From Emmonsiellopsis sp. PD_33 (Eukaryota; Ascomycota; Eurotiomycetes; Onygenales; Ajellomycetaceae): a DNA stretch of 64,000 nt. The stretch is taken from the NCBI GenBank assembly GCA_032988165.1, contig JANTQF010000111.1:1-64000 (forward strand), in the 5' to 3' direction. Of this stretch, positions 12,649 to 25,111 are shown in pieces. How positions within the stretch are numbered: the first letter of the stretch is position 1; each line of letters begins with the position of its first letter. The notes beneath the pieces are model-generated. The model made no database searches, had not been told where the DNA came from, and was given only the letters and a program-made list of their open reading frames with translations. The position numbers were made by a program, and so were the translations under genes.

Positions 12649-15600
12649 TCATTCGAGAGGATCTCTAACAATCTCCGCAGAGCTTCCAGAAAACGGCGCC
12701 ATGTCGGACTGCGCCATGTGGATATTATCACTCGCCCGGTGTTTTTGGACATAGCCCATACTTTGAGGTCTGGTTTGGCCATTGTCAACAGGAATATATG
12801 GTGGTGATTTGTGTCTCTTGTGTCCATGGTTACTATTTTCGTCGTCCGTGGCATTCTGCGCGCTCGAAGCTGTAGACCTTGTAGAGAGGAAATCGCTTTT
12901 GGTAGAAGAAGATTTAGAGCCGAACGGGAGTCGAGTAGGTTGTATTGGGGTCTGTTGTGGATCTTGCGAGAGATCGGGATCGCTAATTTCCTGGCTGCTT
13001 TCAGGCGGAGGGAATGTTGGGGCTTTAGGTGTTTGCTCGGATTGATAGTCTGTCAAATCAGCAGAGGAATGTCTCTTTGAGCTCTTGCGCGGAATAGTTG
13101 GCGGAAGTATCGTGAGCCCATGTTGTCTATGTGGGTCGTTCCTTGAGCCTACGCGACGGGGTAGTTCGATCGCTTCGCCTGAATCAATGGGTGGTAACGG
13201 TGCGACCGATTCTTCCACTATTACCTTAGGTTCTGGCCTCGAAATCGCGTCCTGGTTTTCAAGAGACCCAGTTGTACCATGGCTAGCCCGCACTGGCCCA
13301 ATTACAGTTTCGACTGAGGTCTCAGGGTCATCTCGATACGGCTCTGGGAACATCTCATGCTCTGCGGGAGGTATCAATCCTGGGGGCGGAGCTCTTGCAC
13401 TGCGGACTACTTCGAACCCTTTGCCTTTCTCTTTCGTTTTGCCACCAAAAAGCCCACGGAACCAGCCCGTAGCAGACGAAACCGGACCAGTCGGATGGCC
13501 AGGCCCTGTTTTCAATCTCCGAGTTGCTGAATGAGAAAGGGCGGGGCCTCGAACACGGTAGTAGAAATCCACTTCCCGAACAGCATAGTCTGTCCTTGGA
13601 CGCTCCGAATCATCCATGTCAGGATCCGAATCGTCTCGGGGGGTGGGAAGGTAGGCGGGAATAGGAGTACCGCTGCCCCCTACATCCGTCTCTTCACCGT
13701 CGACGTTGCTTCCAGATCTCCGCTTGGGCCAATCACCGCTCGTCCAGGAGCCTTGCCTCCGACTTACAGGGGACATCCCATCCAAGGTAGCCCTTCGCTG
13801 CCTTGGCGGGCGATAATAAGGGTCAGCGGTTTCAGCTTGCTTCAGGACTGTAAGACCGCTCCGTGGCGATCCGCTATCTCCCGTATTTTGGCCAGGGAAT
13901 ATTGCAGGTGAGATGCCCCCTAGAGTTGTTGGGGTGTACGGTCCACTCCCACTTCCTCGACTTCGATGGCCCGCTCCATAAACACTTCCAGCCTCAAAAC
14001 CGGCACTGACGCGGCTATCAGCCGGACCAGAGCGGTTAAGCAAGAGTGCTGAACTTCCCGACAAGCTCCGAGCTCTATCGCCATCTAGCTGAGTCGATGG
14101 CCTTTCGTTACCTAGCATTGCTGCTTCTGAGTTCATGCTGTGGCGAGGATACTGGTGCTTCCTAGGAACTCTTCGAGAGAGCTGGCGCATGCCGAAGACC
14201 TATATCAATAATTAGCTAATGATCGTACTGCATACAAGCTATGATAATTAATCCCAACACGGAAATGATGTACATACCTTGACAAGCCCACCCCTGGCGG
14301 CCCCGCCTTCGACCCCGCCTTCGCCGCCAGCGCCGGCAAGCCGAGCCAGTACTTCAACCAAGGTTTGGATAGCGTTTAAAAAGAATCCAAAAATTAGAAC
14401 CATTGCATGCATGAAGAGAACAACGTACCCGATCCAACCTCGCGCGGCATGAGAGACGCGCAAAGACGGGACGAAAGCAACACTGAGAAGTATCGTTAAA
14501 CAACGAACGATGGAAAAGACGGAATGATATGCGTTCATCGAGGTTGGAGATGGAAATGGGCGGAATGCGGATAGCGTTAGAATAAGAATGACTTCGCATA
14601 TTGCGAGGAGCACGATCTGTGCAATTCCAGAAGGTTGTACAGCTCCGATGGCGATGCCGCGGACGAAAGTGAGGAGGACGGAGACCACAGAGAATGGGGC
14701 GGCACCATCAGAGAATGTATTGTATAACGGGCCATAAAGTAAAACCGTCGGTAAGTCATCGAATAAATATGACCTTGGGCGGGTTTTGGTAATAAGGAGT
14801 AGTAGCCAGATGGCGAATCCAACCAACGAAACAAGGAGGACAACAGCCAAGGCCACGGTAAAAATAGGGGAATCGCGGGTGACCACCAGTTGGAACATGG
14901 ACAATGAAACTATTGGCAAGAGGAAATAGTTGAAGATTATTCGAACAACATTGCCGACGGTAAATGGTAAGTTTTTAGATCGAAGGTCCTCTGGTGGAAC
15001 GTGGGCAACTTTGCGATATAGCGATCGTAAAGCAAATCCTAGCTGGATCAACAGGATAGCACTCCCAAGGAGAACCAGTAGCCAAATGACCATTCCTGCC
15101 CATATGTCTTTAACAGAAGACATCCCACTTAACTGGCTCATTCGGTCGAGCCCATAAGTTCCATTGATAGAGTAAACCCCATCCTGGATTGCATCTGTCC
15201 CGTTTCCATGGCTGACAAAACTCTCATTAAACATGAGAGCTGACCAACCAACCTGGCTTACAACGGGTTGGTAATATCCCGGATAATTCAATGTCAGCGA
15301 CCCTGTTAGGAGGATAAATTGGATATATTGCAAGCAGTCAGCAAACCCTGGCGTGACCAGTCGAAGGAGATCTTCATCTCGCCCATAGTTTGAGGTCCAT
15401 CTGAATATGTCTAGTGATCCCCAAGGACTGAAAGTGGCGGCAGATATTGTGGCGATCCCGACCAGTATAAGGATGACAAGAGGGATATATGCGAAGATGT
15501 TGCTCAAATTGGAGCCTAAATCAGGAACAACATCGGCGGACACGCAGACGACTAAGGTAGAGGCAGCATCACCAGCAGTCGCTTTCATTATTGGAGCTAT

Positions 15601-16223
15601 AGACGTAAGTGCGTATGAAGCGTTGAGGTCGTGCGAAACGGAAAATGCTCGTAATTCGAGGGGTGTCCTGTGTATTAAAGAGGTCAACTAAACGTGGAAA
15701 TGGAATTGGGATACCAAGAAGCAAATACGTACCCATTTGAGTAGAAAACAGGGCCCAGGGGACACTCTCCTCGGACCACCGACTCGCAGAATTTCGCTGG
15801 AGCCGCAATATACGGTGTGTAACTGAGCACTTCGAACCTGGTAAAGAGGGTTGAGAAATTGTTATTCTCAGTATCCACATTAACTATCTTGCCCAGAGTT
15901 TCATTCGGATCGGACCAGTGAGGATCATCCGGTAGGGGATAGGGTTCCTGAGTTGCAATTCCAGTTACGTTCCCATAAACCGTGACGTTTAAATTCCTGC
16001 CTTTCGAAGCGGTATCGAGAGAAGCCCAAACAAACATTGGCTTGAACTGCAGCTGGACAGGATCGGACTGGATGGTAGACGGCGGAAGGCAGTTTTCAAA
16101 CTCGACGAAGCCCGCATCGACCGACGGTATCATGAGCGCAAACAGAAACGATATCAATAGCACCATCAAAACCCTAACCTCCCCGGCGTATCTCCTCCTC
16201 CGTCGTCGTATCGCAGAACCCAT
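12649..16223 (-). CDS. TRP-like membrane protein (ML-like plus TRP domain; Spray/flavin-carrier family)
   Basis: Three exons join in phase: 16223-15733, 15667-14278 and 14199-12649, giving 1143 residues. The start gives an Arg-rich n-region and a hydrophobic signal peptide (VLMVLLISFLFALM) ending near VDAG. A Cys-containing extracytoplasmic ML-like domain follows with several N-glycosylation sequons. About nine hydrophobic segments in exon 2 form the TRP-like channel region. A roughly 500-residue polar, Pro/Ser-rich cytosolic tail ends the protein. Family members (Neurospora Spray, yeast Flc1-3, S. pombe Pkd2/Trp663) act in Ca2+ homeostasis, cell-wall integrity and polarised growth. Upstream ATGs at 16325-16334 are possible, but the signal peptide favours 16223. 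Confidence 0.87.
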
Positions 16224-19200
16224 TCGCTCCCCAAGGCAGGCTGACTCCAGGCAATATTGTGACCCTTCCCCGCCTGATATACATCTTCTCCGCGAATAAT
16301 CCGATGCTGAATCAACGCGCCCCATCACGGCCACCTGAAATAAACGAGACAGCCTCCAAGAGGAGGACAGCCCCTCCCAGCGTCACGATCCACAGTTTGG
16401 AGGATATCCCGGCGACCCGTCTATTCCTGATGCCCAGCAACTCCCCTGGAGTATATACCACTCACGCCCCAAACAAGTGAGCCCCACCACCACGCGACTG
16501 CCGGAATGGAAGCTTAGGACCGTTGGATGATAGGTTGGCGGACGAAATGGACGGGGGCTGAGGGCGGTCGAGAGCAGTCAAGCGGGCGGGAACATCCCAA
16601 AAGCGAGTGTTTGGAAGCGGACGCTGTCCCCAGAAGCAACGAGCGGAGCCGAAACGCGGCGAGAACGAGGGCAGAAGCGGCAATCACCAAGAGTCGCGCG
16701 GAGGCCGGCCAGAACAGAGGAGAGCGAGGGAAACGGGGATGAGGTTCAACTTTTGGGAGGTCAGGGCCAAGCGGGCGAGCTAAACTTGGAAACCAGCCCG
16801 GGCCTATCAGCGCCGGCCGCTCCGGGCAGCTTCAACCACACCTCACCTCGCCCACCGCAAACAACAACCTGCCATGTCTCATGCAGCCTCACGCCGCCCA
16901 ATTGCACCCGCCGCCACCGACTGCCGGCTCCGTGGTTTTACGTATTGCCTCGTTTTCCATGTCAGCTCCCCCACCCTCTCGACGACAGTGCTCGACTGAC
17001 TTTCTGTCGACAGCGGCGATAATACGAACTTGCGTCACCAGCGACGTCCAGCGTGGTATGCAGCATCCACTCTTGCTGGCGGCTCTACTTCAAGGCTCTG
17101 CCATGATGGACTTGTCTCACCAATCAGGATACTACGGGTTTCCCTCTCAAGAACAACCTCCTGGACACAGCCACCCGTCATCTGCCAATGTCGCACCCAG
17201 CGTTGATCCTGATCGACGCGATGTGAATCTGCCAGCCCACAGGTCTGAAACTGGCGAGGAAGGATGCCGATTGTTGAGTGCGCCTGTGCCTTCAACCTTG
17301 GGTCGGAATCTGCATTTTGGATAACTAGCTTACAGTTGTCTTCCGAGCCCAAAACCCACGGTAGTCGACCAATGCCGTTCTTTAAAGAACGAGATCGATG
17401 GCAAATGTGGTTAGCCACAAAGCCTTCTAAGGCTGGAAGATGGGAAACCTATGTCTGCTTTGGGCTTTGTGCGCTCATTTCTAGCCAGTTTGGGCACCTA
17501 GGGTGGCTGGCCAGGCATCTGGTGATTACTCTGGCTATTGGCAACACTGGACTCACAAATTCTTGCGCTACCCTTTGTAGTGATGTTTAACACAGGTCTA
17601 TCATACTATTTTGAAACCTCCAATCTATCATCCGGCTAGTAACTAACCCCCCCCCCCCCCAGAAAAAATGAATCCATGTCATTCAACGATTCCCATGTGC
17701 TCTCCTACGCCTCCAAATCGATGCCTGTCTTTACAACAGGTAAGCGGTACTAGAAGTCGGATACTTTATATAGAGCGACGGGTGCACTCGACATGCAGCC
17801 ACTCTATTTGAGTTTCCTCTGTTTTCGACCGTTTTATTTGCACTCCACGACGAGAAATTAGGCGCAGCATTGGTGGTACGGCAATGCTTGCAGCGGCCAC
17901 CGCATGGAAACCTACTTCTACAAAGCACGGGTTTATATTATCCAAGCCTCCCATAAGCAGGACGAAATTATTTCCACGAAAGTCAAAATAAGCGTGAATG
18001 AGGACATATTTTTGATTTCCGTATTTCCCTTTGAGAAAGTACACGCCCATCATGATATGAATTTCGCAAGACCAAGATCTTCCATGCAAGCATCGTTTTA
18101 TAATGCAGACAAAGAATATTCTGCACGCTTTCAGCCTGTGAAATCTCCAGTTTTCCGGAGATCTCGATGATCTCGGCGATCCCTTCTTCCCCGCCATATG
18201 CCGGAGGGAACGACTGTTTCGACAGGGGGGAAGTGTGGGACACGTCCCCTATTCTTCCTCTACCGCTGGGTGAACCTTGTGATGGACATCGCTCTAAGCA
18301 CACTCTGGCACATAGACAGATGTAAGTCGCAGCGCCGCAATAATTAGGGTGAGATACATGATAATCTAAATTTTTTAAATGAACCTTACTTGTTTTATTT
18401 AAGGGGATGTAGGTTCCAATGCGCCTTTCCTTTCATACATCCCCTCTCCTACTGAGAACTCAATCCTTGCCTTGGGTATATATATAGCTGGCAATTTGCC
18501 TGTATATTTATTTAGCTTGGCGTAATCCTCGGCATCAATCCCAGTATGTAAGAAATGAGAATCCTGCTGGTTTGCTGCTTCAGTCAACATAAAAACTATA
18601 TATATTTCTACTCTATAAACAAGCACACATGGCGCATTTCCAATGGACATAAGAAATCATCATGGTGATTGGATACTTTCCCATACGATTAAACTATTAT
18701 CACCTCTCACAATGTCCATAGATGCTTGATTACTAACCACAGACCTGAGATCCCTGCGAGTGATCCTTCGTTGCGTGGGATTGGCTGCAGGGATTGACTG
18801 GGAATTTTTTAGCCTCGTCTCCAACGTCAACACAACTACCACCAGTCCAACCAACCTCTTGACAAACACTTCTTCACCACTCTTCCGCACCGCGTCAACG
18901 AAAAAAAAAAAAAAAAAACATAGTCCACACCTCATCTTCACATCTCTCTTTCTGACCATTGTCTTTGAATGGCTAAGAAGGCGCGTGATTTATCGCGGAC
19001 CCGCCTGCAATGTGTTGGTTGGCGTCCCAGCCGTTGACGCGACCCCGGCGCTTCTGGAATCAAGACATCAAACACGGACTGAAATAACGCTGGCATGGTT
19101 TGGTACTATGTTCAGATTGGTTCTAGAACCACTATACAGGCTTTTATTCGCTATATTGTCGGACTTTGGACACGGAAGCTCACGAATTTACCGCCAGCCA

Positions 19201-19329
19201 GCCTACAAAAAGCTCGCCGACAATCCACCTGCGTTATAGTAACCTGTTCTTTCGTTATTATAAACTATTGTCTTTTATTTTATTATATCTGAATTATATA
19301 TTCCATCCTCGCCTTGCCTGAGGCGGAAG
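16224..19329. other. 3.1-kb gene-poor region
   Basis: No open frame here has a recognisable domain. Simple runs are present: 14 C at 17647-17660 and 18 A at 18901-18918. The first few hundred bases are the promoter of the TRP-like gene. I see no RNA gene or clear transposon ends. Confidence 0.5.
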
Positions 19330-20827
19330 TTACTCCAGGAACGCCTCAACAGCCGCATAGTTCGTGCCAGGTCCGACGAAAGTCCTGGTAAGCTTGAAGC
19401 CAGCGTCATCTAGGAGTTTCCGTCACTGCTTCTCAGTACGCTCGGTACCGGTAAACGTCACCATGGTCAGGTCCATCCATGCGCCCTCAGCATCGGCGTC
19501 CTTGGAGGGGAGGATATTGTCGGCAATGACGATCCGCTGACGGGTCTTGTCTGTGATGCCCTTGGCAACGTTGCGCAGGATCTCCACGCAGGAGGCTTCT
19601 TTCCAGTCGTGGAAGATGCGGCGGAAGTAGTAGATCGCAGCGTCTGAGTGGCGATAAGGTGGTTGGTGAGGGGAGAAAACACGGGGACAAAGAGAATGGG
19701 TTGGGGGGTGGGCACTATTGGACGCATTCTTAATAGGCTGAGGAGTGAAGAAGTCATACGCCTGCCGCTCAATCCCAGGAAGTCCTTCGGTGATATCATC
19801 CAGACAAAGCTGCCTCTCTTGGAGAATAAAACGGCCCTTGATGCCCTCACCGGTTAATCCTCTGATCTGGCTGATCGTGTGCCCCTTTCCTCCACCGATG
19901 TCAACAACGAGCGGCGTATCGTCGGTGGTTTCTAGCTCGCTCAAAACCTCGCGGAACGGGTATAAGGCGATAGCCCACGATGCGGCACTGGACTGGGCTT
20001 GCATGGCCTAGTTAAATGCGTTCATGCGGTCGGGAAATTGCGCCATGTGCTCCCACATATTCTTTCCGCCAGTGTGGTGGACCATGGTGTATGGGTTGTT
20101 TCTCTCCTGGACGGGGTTTTCCCATACATTCTCCCTGAACAACTTGTAAAATTGGAGTTCGACCGGCTGGTATTCGTCAACCCTATTCGCAAGGCAAAAG
20201 GCATTAGTATTGGCGCGGTTCTCGGCAACGAGCGACCCGGCAGTCGGGTGGAATCAGATTTACAGGAGCTTGAAGATACCGTTTACCCGAGGAACGAGGT
20301 AAACGAGGGAGTATGGAGTGTGGGCATATTATTCCACGCCCGTGCCCCAGACGGTGGCCATTCTCATCGGACGCACTGACATATGTGTCAGATGATATTC
20401 TTGGACAGCGCACGCGATTCACAAAGGATGGGGGCAAGTCTCACTGATCAGTTCCTTCTCGGCCTTCAGATAGCTCCTGCGTGAGCAACCTATGCAAAGG
20501 ATTATGCAAATTATTATAATGTGTTCACGGCGGAATAAATGGTAGGAAAATAGCGGGAGAAAAGCCAGCAAGCATGAACCTTACATTCTCAAAATGGCAG
20601 AATACGGTATCTAAGGGACCCTTGATGGCGTGCAATAGCTTGTGTGTCTCCTGCACAATGCGAGTGTGGTCAGAGCTTTGTTTTCCTTTCTCCTCAAGTG
20701 TGCACTCCTTGCCCGCTTGCGCGGTTGAGATGTTGCAGTACTCCTCAACGAGGGCAGTGACATGGGCCAACTGGGCCTTCATGGCCGCATTTTGCTGCGC
20801 TACGGCTTCGGGACTGTTGTGTACCAT
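19330..20827 (-). pseudogene. O-methyltransferase pseudogene (SAM-dependent, fungal secondary-metabolism type)
   Basis: The reading frame holds a complete-looking O-methyltransferase. The N-terminal part starts at ATG 20827 (VTALVEEYC, HKLLHAIKGPLDTVF). The SAM loop is VVDIGGGKGH, followed by LPGIERQAYDFFTPQPIK, YYFRRIFHDW, GAWMDLTMVTFTGTERTEKQ and a C-terminal NYAAVEAFLE. The C-terminal kilobase is interrupted by six stops in one frame: 20419-20421, 20329-20331, 20260-20262, 20254-20256, 20008-20010 and 19423-19425. The last replaces the Trp expected after TEKQ. A former intron around 19640-19740 seems to have lost its GT donor and reads through as low-complexity insertion. Every stop can arise by a C-to-T or G-to-A transition and the frame itself is intact, so decay is by point mutation. 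Confidence 0.85.
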
Positions 20828-22289
20828 GTCTAACTAACAAATTCGTGGAACGGGCCCGGGTTTGGGAAACCGCGAGGAACGATGCGGCGAGATGAGACGG
20901 GCTGGGGACCTCTCCTTCAAAAATGTTTCACGAAAGGAGAAATGCGAGAAAGAAGTGCAAGGATCATGAGAATCACGTTGGCTTGTTAACGCTCTTATGT
21001 GTTCCCCACAGTGCACAAAATACTTCCGGGGTTCGTTGGGGATAAGAGGTCCGTTTTTGATCGGCATCCTGTGCTCCTGTCGAAGGGCACCGAGGCCATG
21101 AGGTGGAAACGTGGAAACTAGCCGTTGTAACTCCACAAGTTCAAGGCAGGGACCAAACATTCGTAGGAGTTATGGATGGGGTTTGTCGGCCAGCATACTA
21201 CCTGTGATGGGCAAATGGAAACCACAAAAGTGTGGGTTAACGAGACATATCGGCTGGTCGAGGCGAAATGAGCGGGAATGGAGGGAGTTAACAGGTGGAG
21301 TACCTATGAAGGAAGGGCCGTGCGACGCATGACAGGCACCGCAGAGCAGTTGGGCATCTGCAAGAAACCCATTGAACCCCTTCCTTGAGACTGCTCCCCT
21401 GGAAAATTTTCCGATGATGACCCTAGCCCCTGTCGAAAGCTAACGGTGTTGATCAGCGACAAGGAATAATGGTTTCTCGGGTCATTTTGTGCTGCTCGTT
21501 TCGACATGCAACCAAAATATCCATGTCCCGTTCTCCATATGATTATGATACGAACAGAGGACCCATAATATTCTCTGGATCGCTATTTATGATTGCCGTC
21601 CCGCTGCGCCACATATCCTCCGCCCAGCGCCATCCTGTGGGGGAGAATCATTAATGTCCTTTCCTAGCCAATCAGAGACAGATACGTGGTTCTGGGACCT
21701 TGAACTATGCTCCAAGTGGCAAAGTGTCAAAACCGTTCCCCTTTCCCCTGCCAAATACAACCTGATGATTGGTTACAAGCTAATTTAAGCATTTTTTGTG
21801 GGCGAATAGGGTTCGCGGCTCGGACCCGCGGAACGGAACCAGCCGAAAACAAATGGGTTCCTTGCTTCCGTCATCACCAGGTGGCAGGCGTTACGGAAAG
21901 ATAGTACCGCTTCTTACCCAGTTAACGCCAGCGGGTTCCGGACCGCACGCGATGAATGTTGTTCGATTTTTGGGACCGACTTGACCCGAAACTGTCGTGA
22001 TGTGGCATGATCGTATGAGTGTCTGTGTTTTGTGTACGATATGGTAGGTACTGCACCACCGACTTCTCTATACGGGATTCCTGGGGGGAGACAGGGGGGA
22101 AAAAAGAAGAAGAAGAAAGAGGAAGAAAATTACAAAGTCTTGGCAGGTTGTGGTATGGGCTGGCTGAGCTGAACTTGATCCTTTGGGTTGGATAACTTTT
22201 ATACAACGTGCCGGTCGAGAGAGACGAGTTTGACATTCCCTGGTGCACGCTTTTTATCTACTTCTGCCTCTCTCCGCCCTCGCTGCTGC
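20828..22289. other. intergenic between two decayed genes
   Basis: I see no supported gene across this 1.46 kb. Short open frames on both strands carry no known motif. A purine-rich tract (GGGGGGAAAAAAGAAG type) lies near 22085-22125. Confidence 0.5.
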
Positions 22290-23833
22290 ATGTCCCCTGA
22301 TGGACTTTTGTTCGGCTTACTCAACCCTCAACACCTAACGAACCAACACGCACATTTAACGGGTTGACCAATATCATTCTTTCGCCGACTGGCTAGGCAG
22401 GATTACCTCCTTCTCGGCGGTGTTGTGAGTTATCTCCGCCACCGTGATGTAGTATGGCATATGCATTTGACTAACTAATGGCTGGCTCTCTGTCTAATAG
22501 TTAGCCTCGATTGGTATCATCGTCACGGTGCCAGGAATGTACAGTCTGGGGATTGGCCGGCACGTCGCCAAATTGACAATGCATGAGATCAACCACGGAC
22601 GCCTGGTGAATTTGGGAATGAACCTCATAGGTTTTGATATCAGGAGTACAAAGGTACTGAAAGGCAACATTTCTATTCGCAGAGGGCGTGGGTATCCCAA
22701 ATCCTCTACTATGCAGCTCTAAGGTATGTAACTTGTTTGAAGAGATTTGATTGAATCCCCTTTCAGTCCTTGTCCCCAGGGAGACGCAGCTAACTAAACT
22801 ATGAATATATTTGTTAAGGCGAGCATGGTTGCCCTATATATCCGACTGGCTTCGAATGCCACACGTATAAAGTTCTTGTATCATTTGCAGTGCTTGTTTT
22901 TACGCACGGGGTTGTGGCAACTATCGTGAGTGATTTTCCCCCTTTATCATCAGTGCCCTGTCGTGTTGGACGTGTGTACTTGACTGGAACCGAATCCACT
23001 AACGTCTCTTTCTGCGGACGACCATCTTCATGTGTACCCCCGTATCGGTCGTGTGGAGCTCGACGTTCCCCGTCAGCTGCATCGACTTGTCCAGCTTCAA
23101 CTACTTCAATGCGGCGTTCCATATCTTGACAGATATCATGCTGGCGTTGCTGCCAATTCCGATCCTGAAGCATTTGCAGATTACGAGACGACGGAAGAGT
23201 ATGTTCTATGATTACTCCATACTATGCCATTCATTCGGCAAAAACCAGCCATTTGATAGAGACATGGTCTGCTTTTGGCTAACCAGAGTATAACAACGCA
23301 CATAGTCGGGTTGATTGTGTGCTTTAGTGTCGGTCTGCTCACTATCTTCGGCACGATTGCTAGACAGGTGACGAATGCGAATGCACTGAATGCCGGACCA
23401 GAGTTTTCATGGTATGTTTACTCCGTCTCCCCCCCTTCCCCCTTCCCCCTTCGGTCTATTTCTATTTTGAAAAGGCTCTTCCGTACACCAACCGGAATAT
23501 AGGCACTGGTCCGCTGCAGAGCTCTGCACGGTCCTGGAAGTAAACATGGCGATAATCTGTGCTTCCGTCCCCGCGCTCCGTTCCGTCGTCAAGGTGCACT
23601 TTGGCGGCAGCAGCAATGAGCAGGGTGGACACACCAATCACAGCCACGGACCATCGGCCAGCTGGCGCAAGGGCCCGGATTTCAACAAGCTGCAGTCGGC
23701 GGATAACAAGACGCATATTTTCAGCAAGGGGACTCGACAGTGTAGTTTGTCGAATGATAGTGAGGCACAGATCATCATGCAGGGCCAGGCGGAGGGGGGC
23801 GATGAAGCAGACGGATTTTCGGATTACGTATGA
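22290..23833 (+). pseudogene. rhodopsin-like (PTH11-related) integral membrane protein, probably decayed
   Basis: Pieces of the fungal rhodopsin-domain membrane family appear in order: RRLARQDYLLLGGV, ASIGIIVTVPGMYSLGIGRH, RAWVSQILYYAAL, ASMVALYIRLASNATRIKF, AVLVFTHGVVATI, VVWSSTFPVSCIDLSSFNYF, LTDIMLALLPIPILKHLQI, VGLLTIFGTIARQVTNANAL, AAELCTVLEVNMAIICASVP. Several introns splice cleanly (from 22425, 22603-22680, from about 22928, and two near 23200 and 23413). The likely start at 22290 is followed by an in-frame TGA at 22365-22367. The junction near 22732-22819 does not keep frame, and a one-base shift is needed near 22877 (KFL to VSF). The first membrane span seems missing. Intact copies are seven-TM proteins of unknown ligand. 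An unusual splice pattern could rescue part of it, so pseudogene status is likely rather than certain. Confidence 0.6.
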
Positions 23834-25111
23834 GGCGCGGGGAACGCATGGGAGATATTCGAGCAACATGTCGGGGAATAGTAGGGGGGAGGGGGGGTGG
23901 TTTAAGTTGGACGTTGTGCTATGATATTTGCGGGATTCATCGTGGCAAAACAGCACGCGGTGAAGAATGCCCGTCCCCTATTTGTGGGGGCTGGGTTTAA
24001 CGCCGCCCTCATTTTGAATGGTTGATGTGTTTTATTTGGATGGGTGTGTGGTTATCGGTTCTCTTTTGTTTACAGACCCGGGCTAGCAATAGCTAGGACA
24101 GATAGAATGATATCAAAGGAGACTGCTTGTGGTGCTACCTGTTATGTTGTTGCTGTCGTGTGAGCACTGTGCTTATTCCAACGGGAATTAAAAAAAAGGA
24201 GGTGTGGCTTGTGATGAAGCTAGTTAATGCAGGACAGGCATTTGTTCACTAGTAACTAGTTAACTAGTTAAATATGCCGAGGGTATTATTCTCAGATGCA
24301 GAGCTGATACGATACCACAGACCTCTCTGCCTTATCGTGTCCCTGGCTGGATGTATATAAGATTGGCTGACAAAGGGTCTCCCCTGGCGTAGTACTACTA
24401 GTAAGCAGGGGTGGTAGGGCAGGGTTGGGTTGGGTTGGGCTTAGCCGTGCAGGCAATACGTAAATGAATAAATGATGGTGTGGTGAGAAGGATCAGGGCT
24501 GAGAAGAGGGGGTGGATCCAGCAGTATCAGCAGGCAATTAATAATTGCGCAACAATAACTACATAGATACATATCCATATACATAGGGAGCTGGGAGGAG
24601 ATCACGAGAAGACAAAAGAAGGTTGATAGGGCAAAGTCAATTCGGCAGCCCTAACATGCCCGATTGGGGACACTGGGGGGGGTGGCTCAGCCAAGAACGG
24701 CATGGCGGGGGAGGATGACATGAGGGAGGTAGGCGCAGAGAGTCAGCCCCATCCTCGCCTCCACCCGACCCGGCTCCAACCTCCAACCTCCAACCTCATC
24801 CCAACCTCATCCCATCCTCCCTGCTCTCTCGCCAGGGCTCTTCTCCTCTCCTCTCCCCCCCCTCTCTCCAGCCACTGTCACTCTCTCTCCTGGCTGGCTC
24901 CCCCTGTCGATCTTTCCACTGCCGCCCGTTTCATCCACACACGTGAGCGCGGCTGGCCTGCTTATCGCCCACTGTCTGTTCGCTCCTCCACGTCCTGCCA
25001 CCGCCGCCCACTGGCTCCCCGGCTGCTGAGCTGCCCTCCGCCGCCTCCCTCGTGTCCCTCCAATGTTCCCGCGTGTTATCCCCATCCAACCCCTGCGAGC
25101 CCGTGTTGAGC
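23834..25111. other. intergenic upstream of the large unknown gene
   Basis: It contains a perfect 16-bp palindrome (AACTAGTTAACTAGTT, 24254-24269) and a pyrimidine-rich leader at 24770-25050 with CCAACCT direct repeats. Open frames in the leader (for example from 24702) look like C-rich 5'-UTR rather than protein. Confidence 0.5.
24254..24269. repeat. 16-bp perfect palindrome AACTAGTTAACTAGTT
   Basis: The sequence equals its own reverse complement. Related shorter palindromes occur at 3638-3649 and near 32588-32600, all intergenic. Confidence 0.7.

Noticed and set aside
24702..25109. Pro/Ser-rich open frame before the large unknown gene
   Set aside because: Low-complexity C-rich leader sequence; more likely 5'-UTR of the gene starting at 25112.
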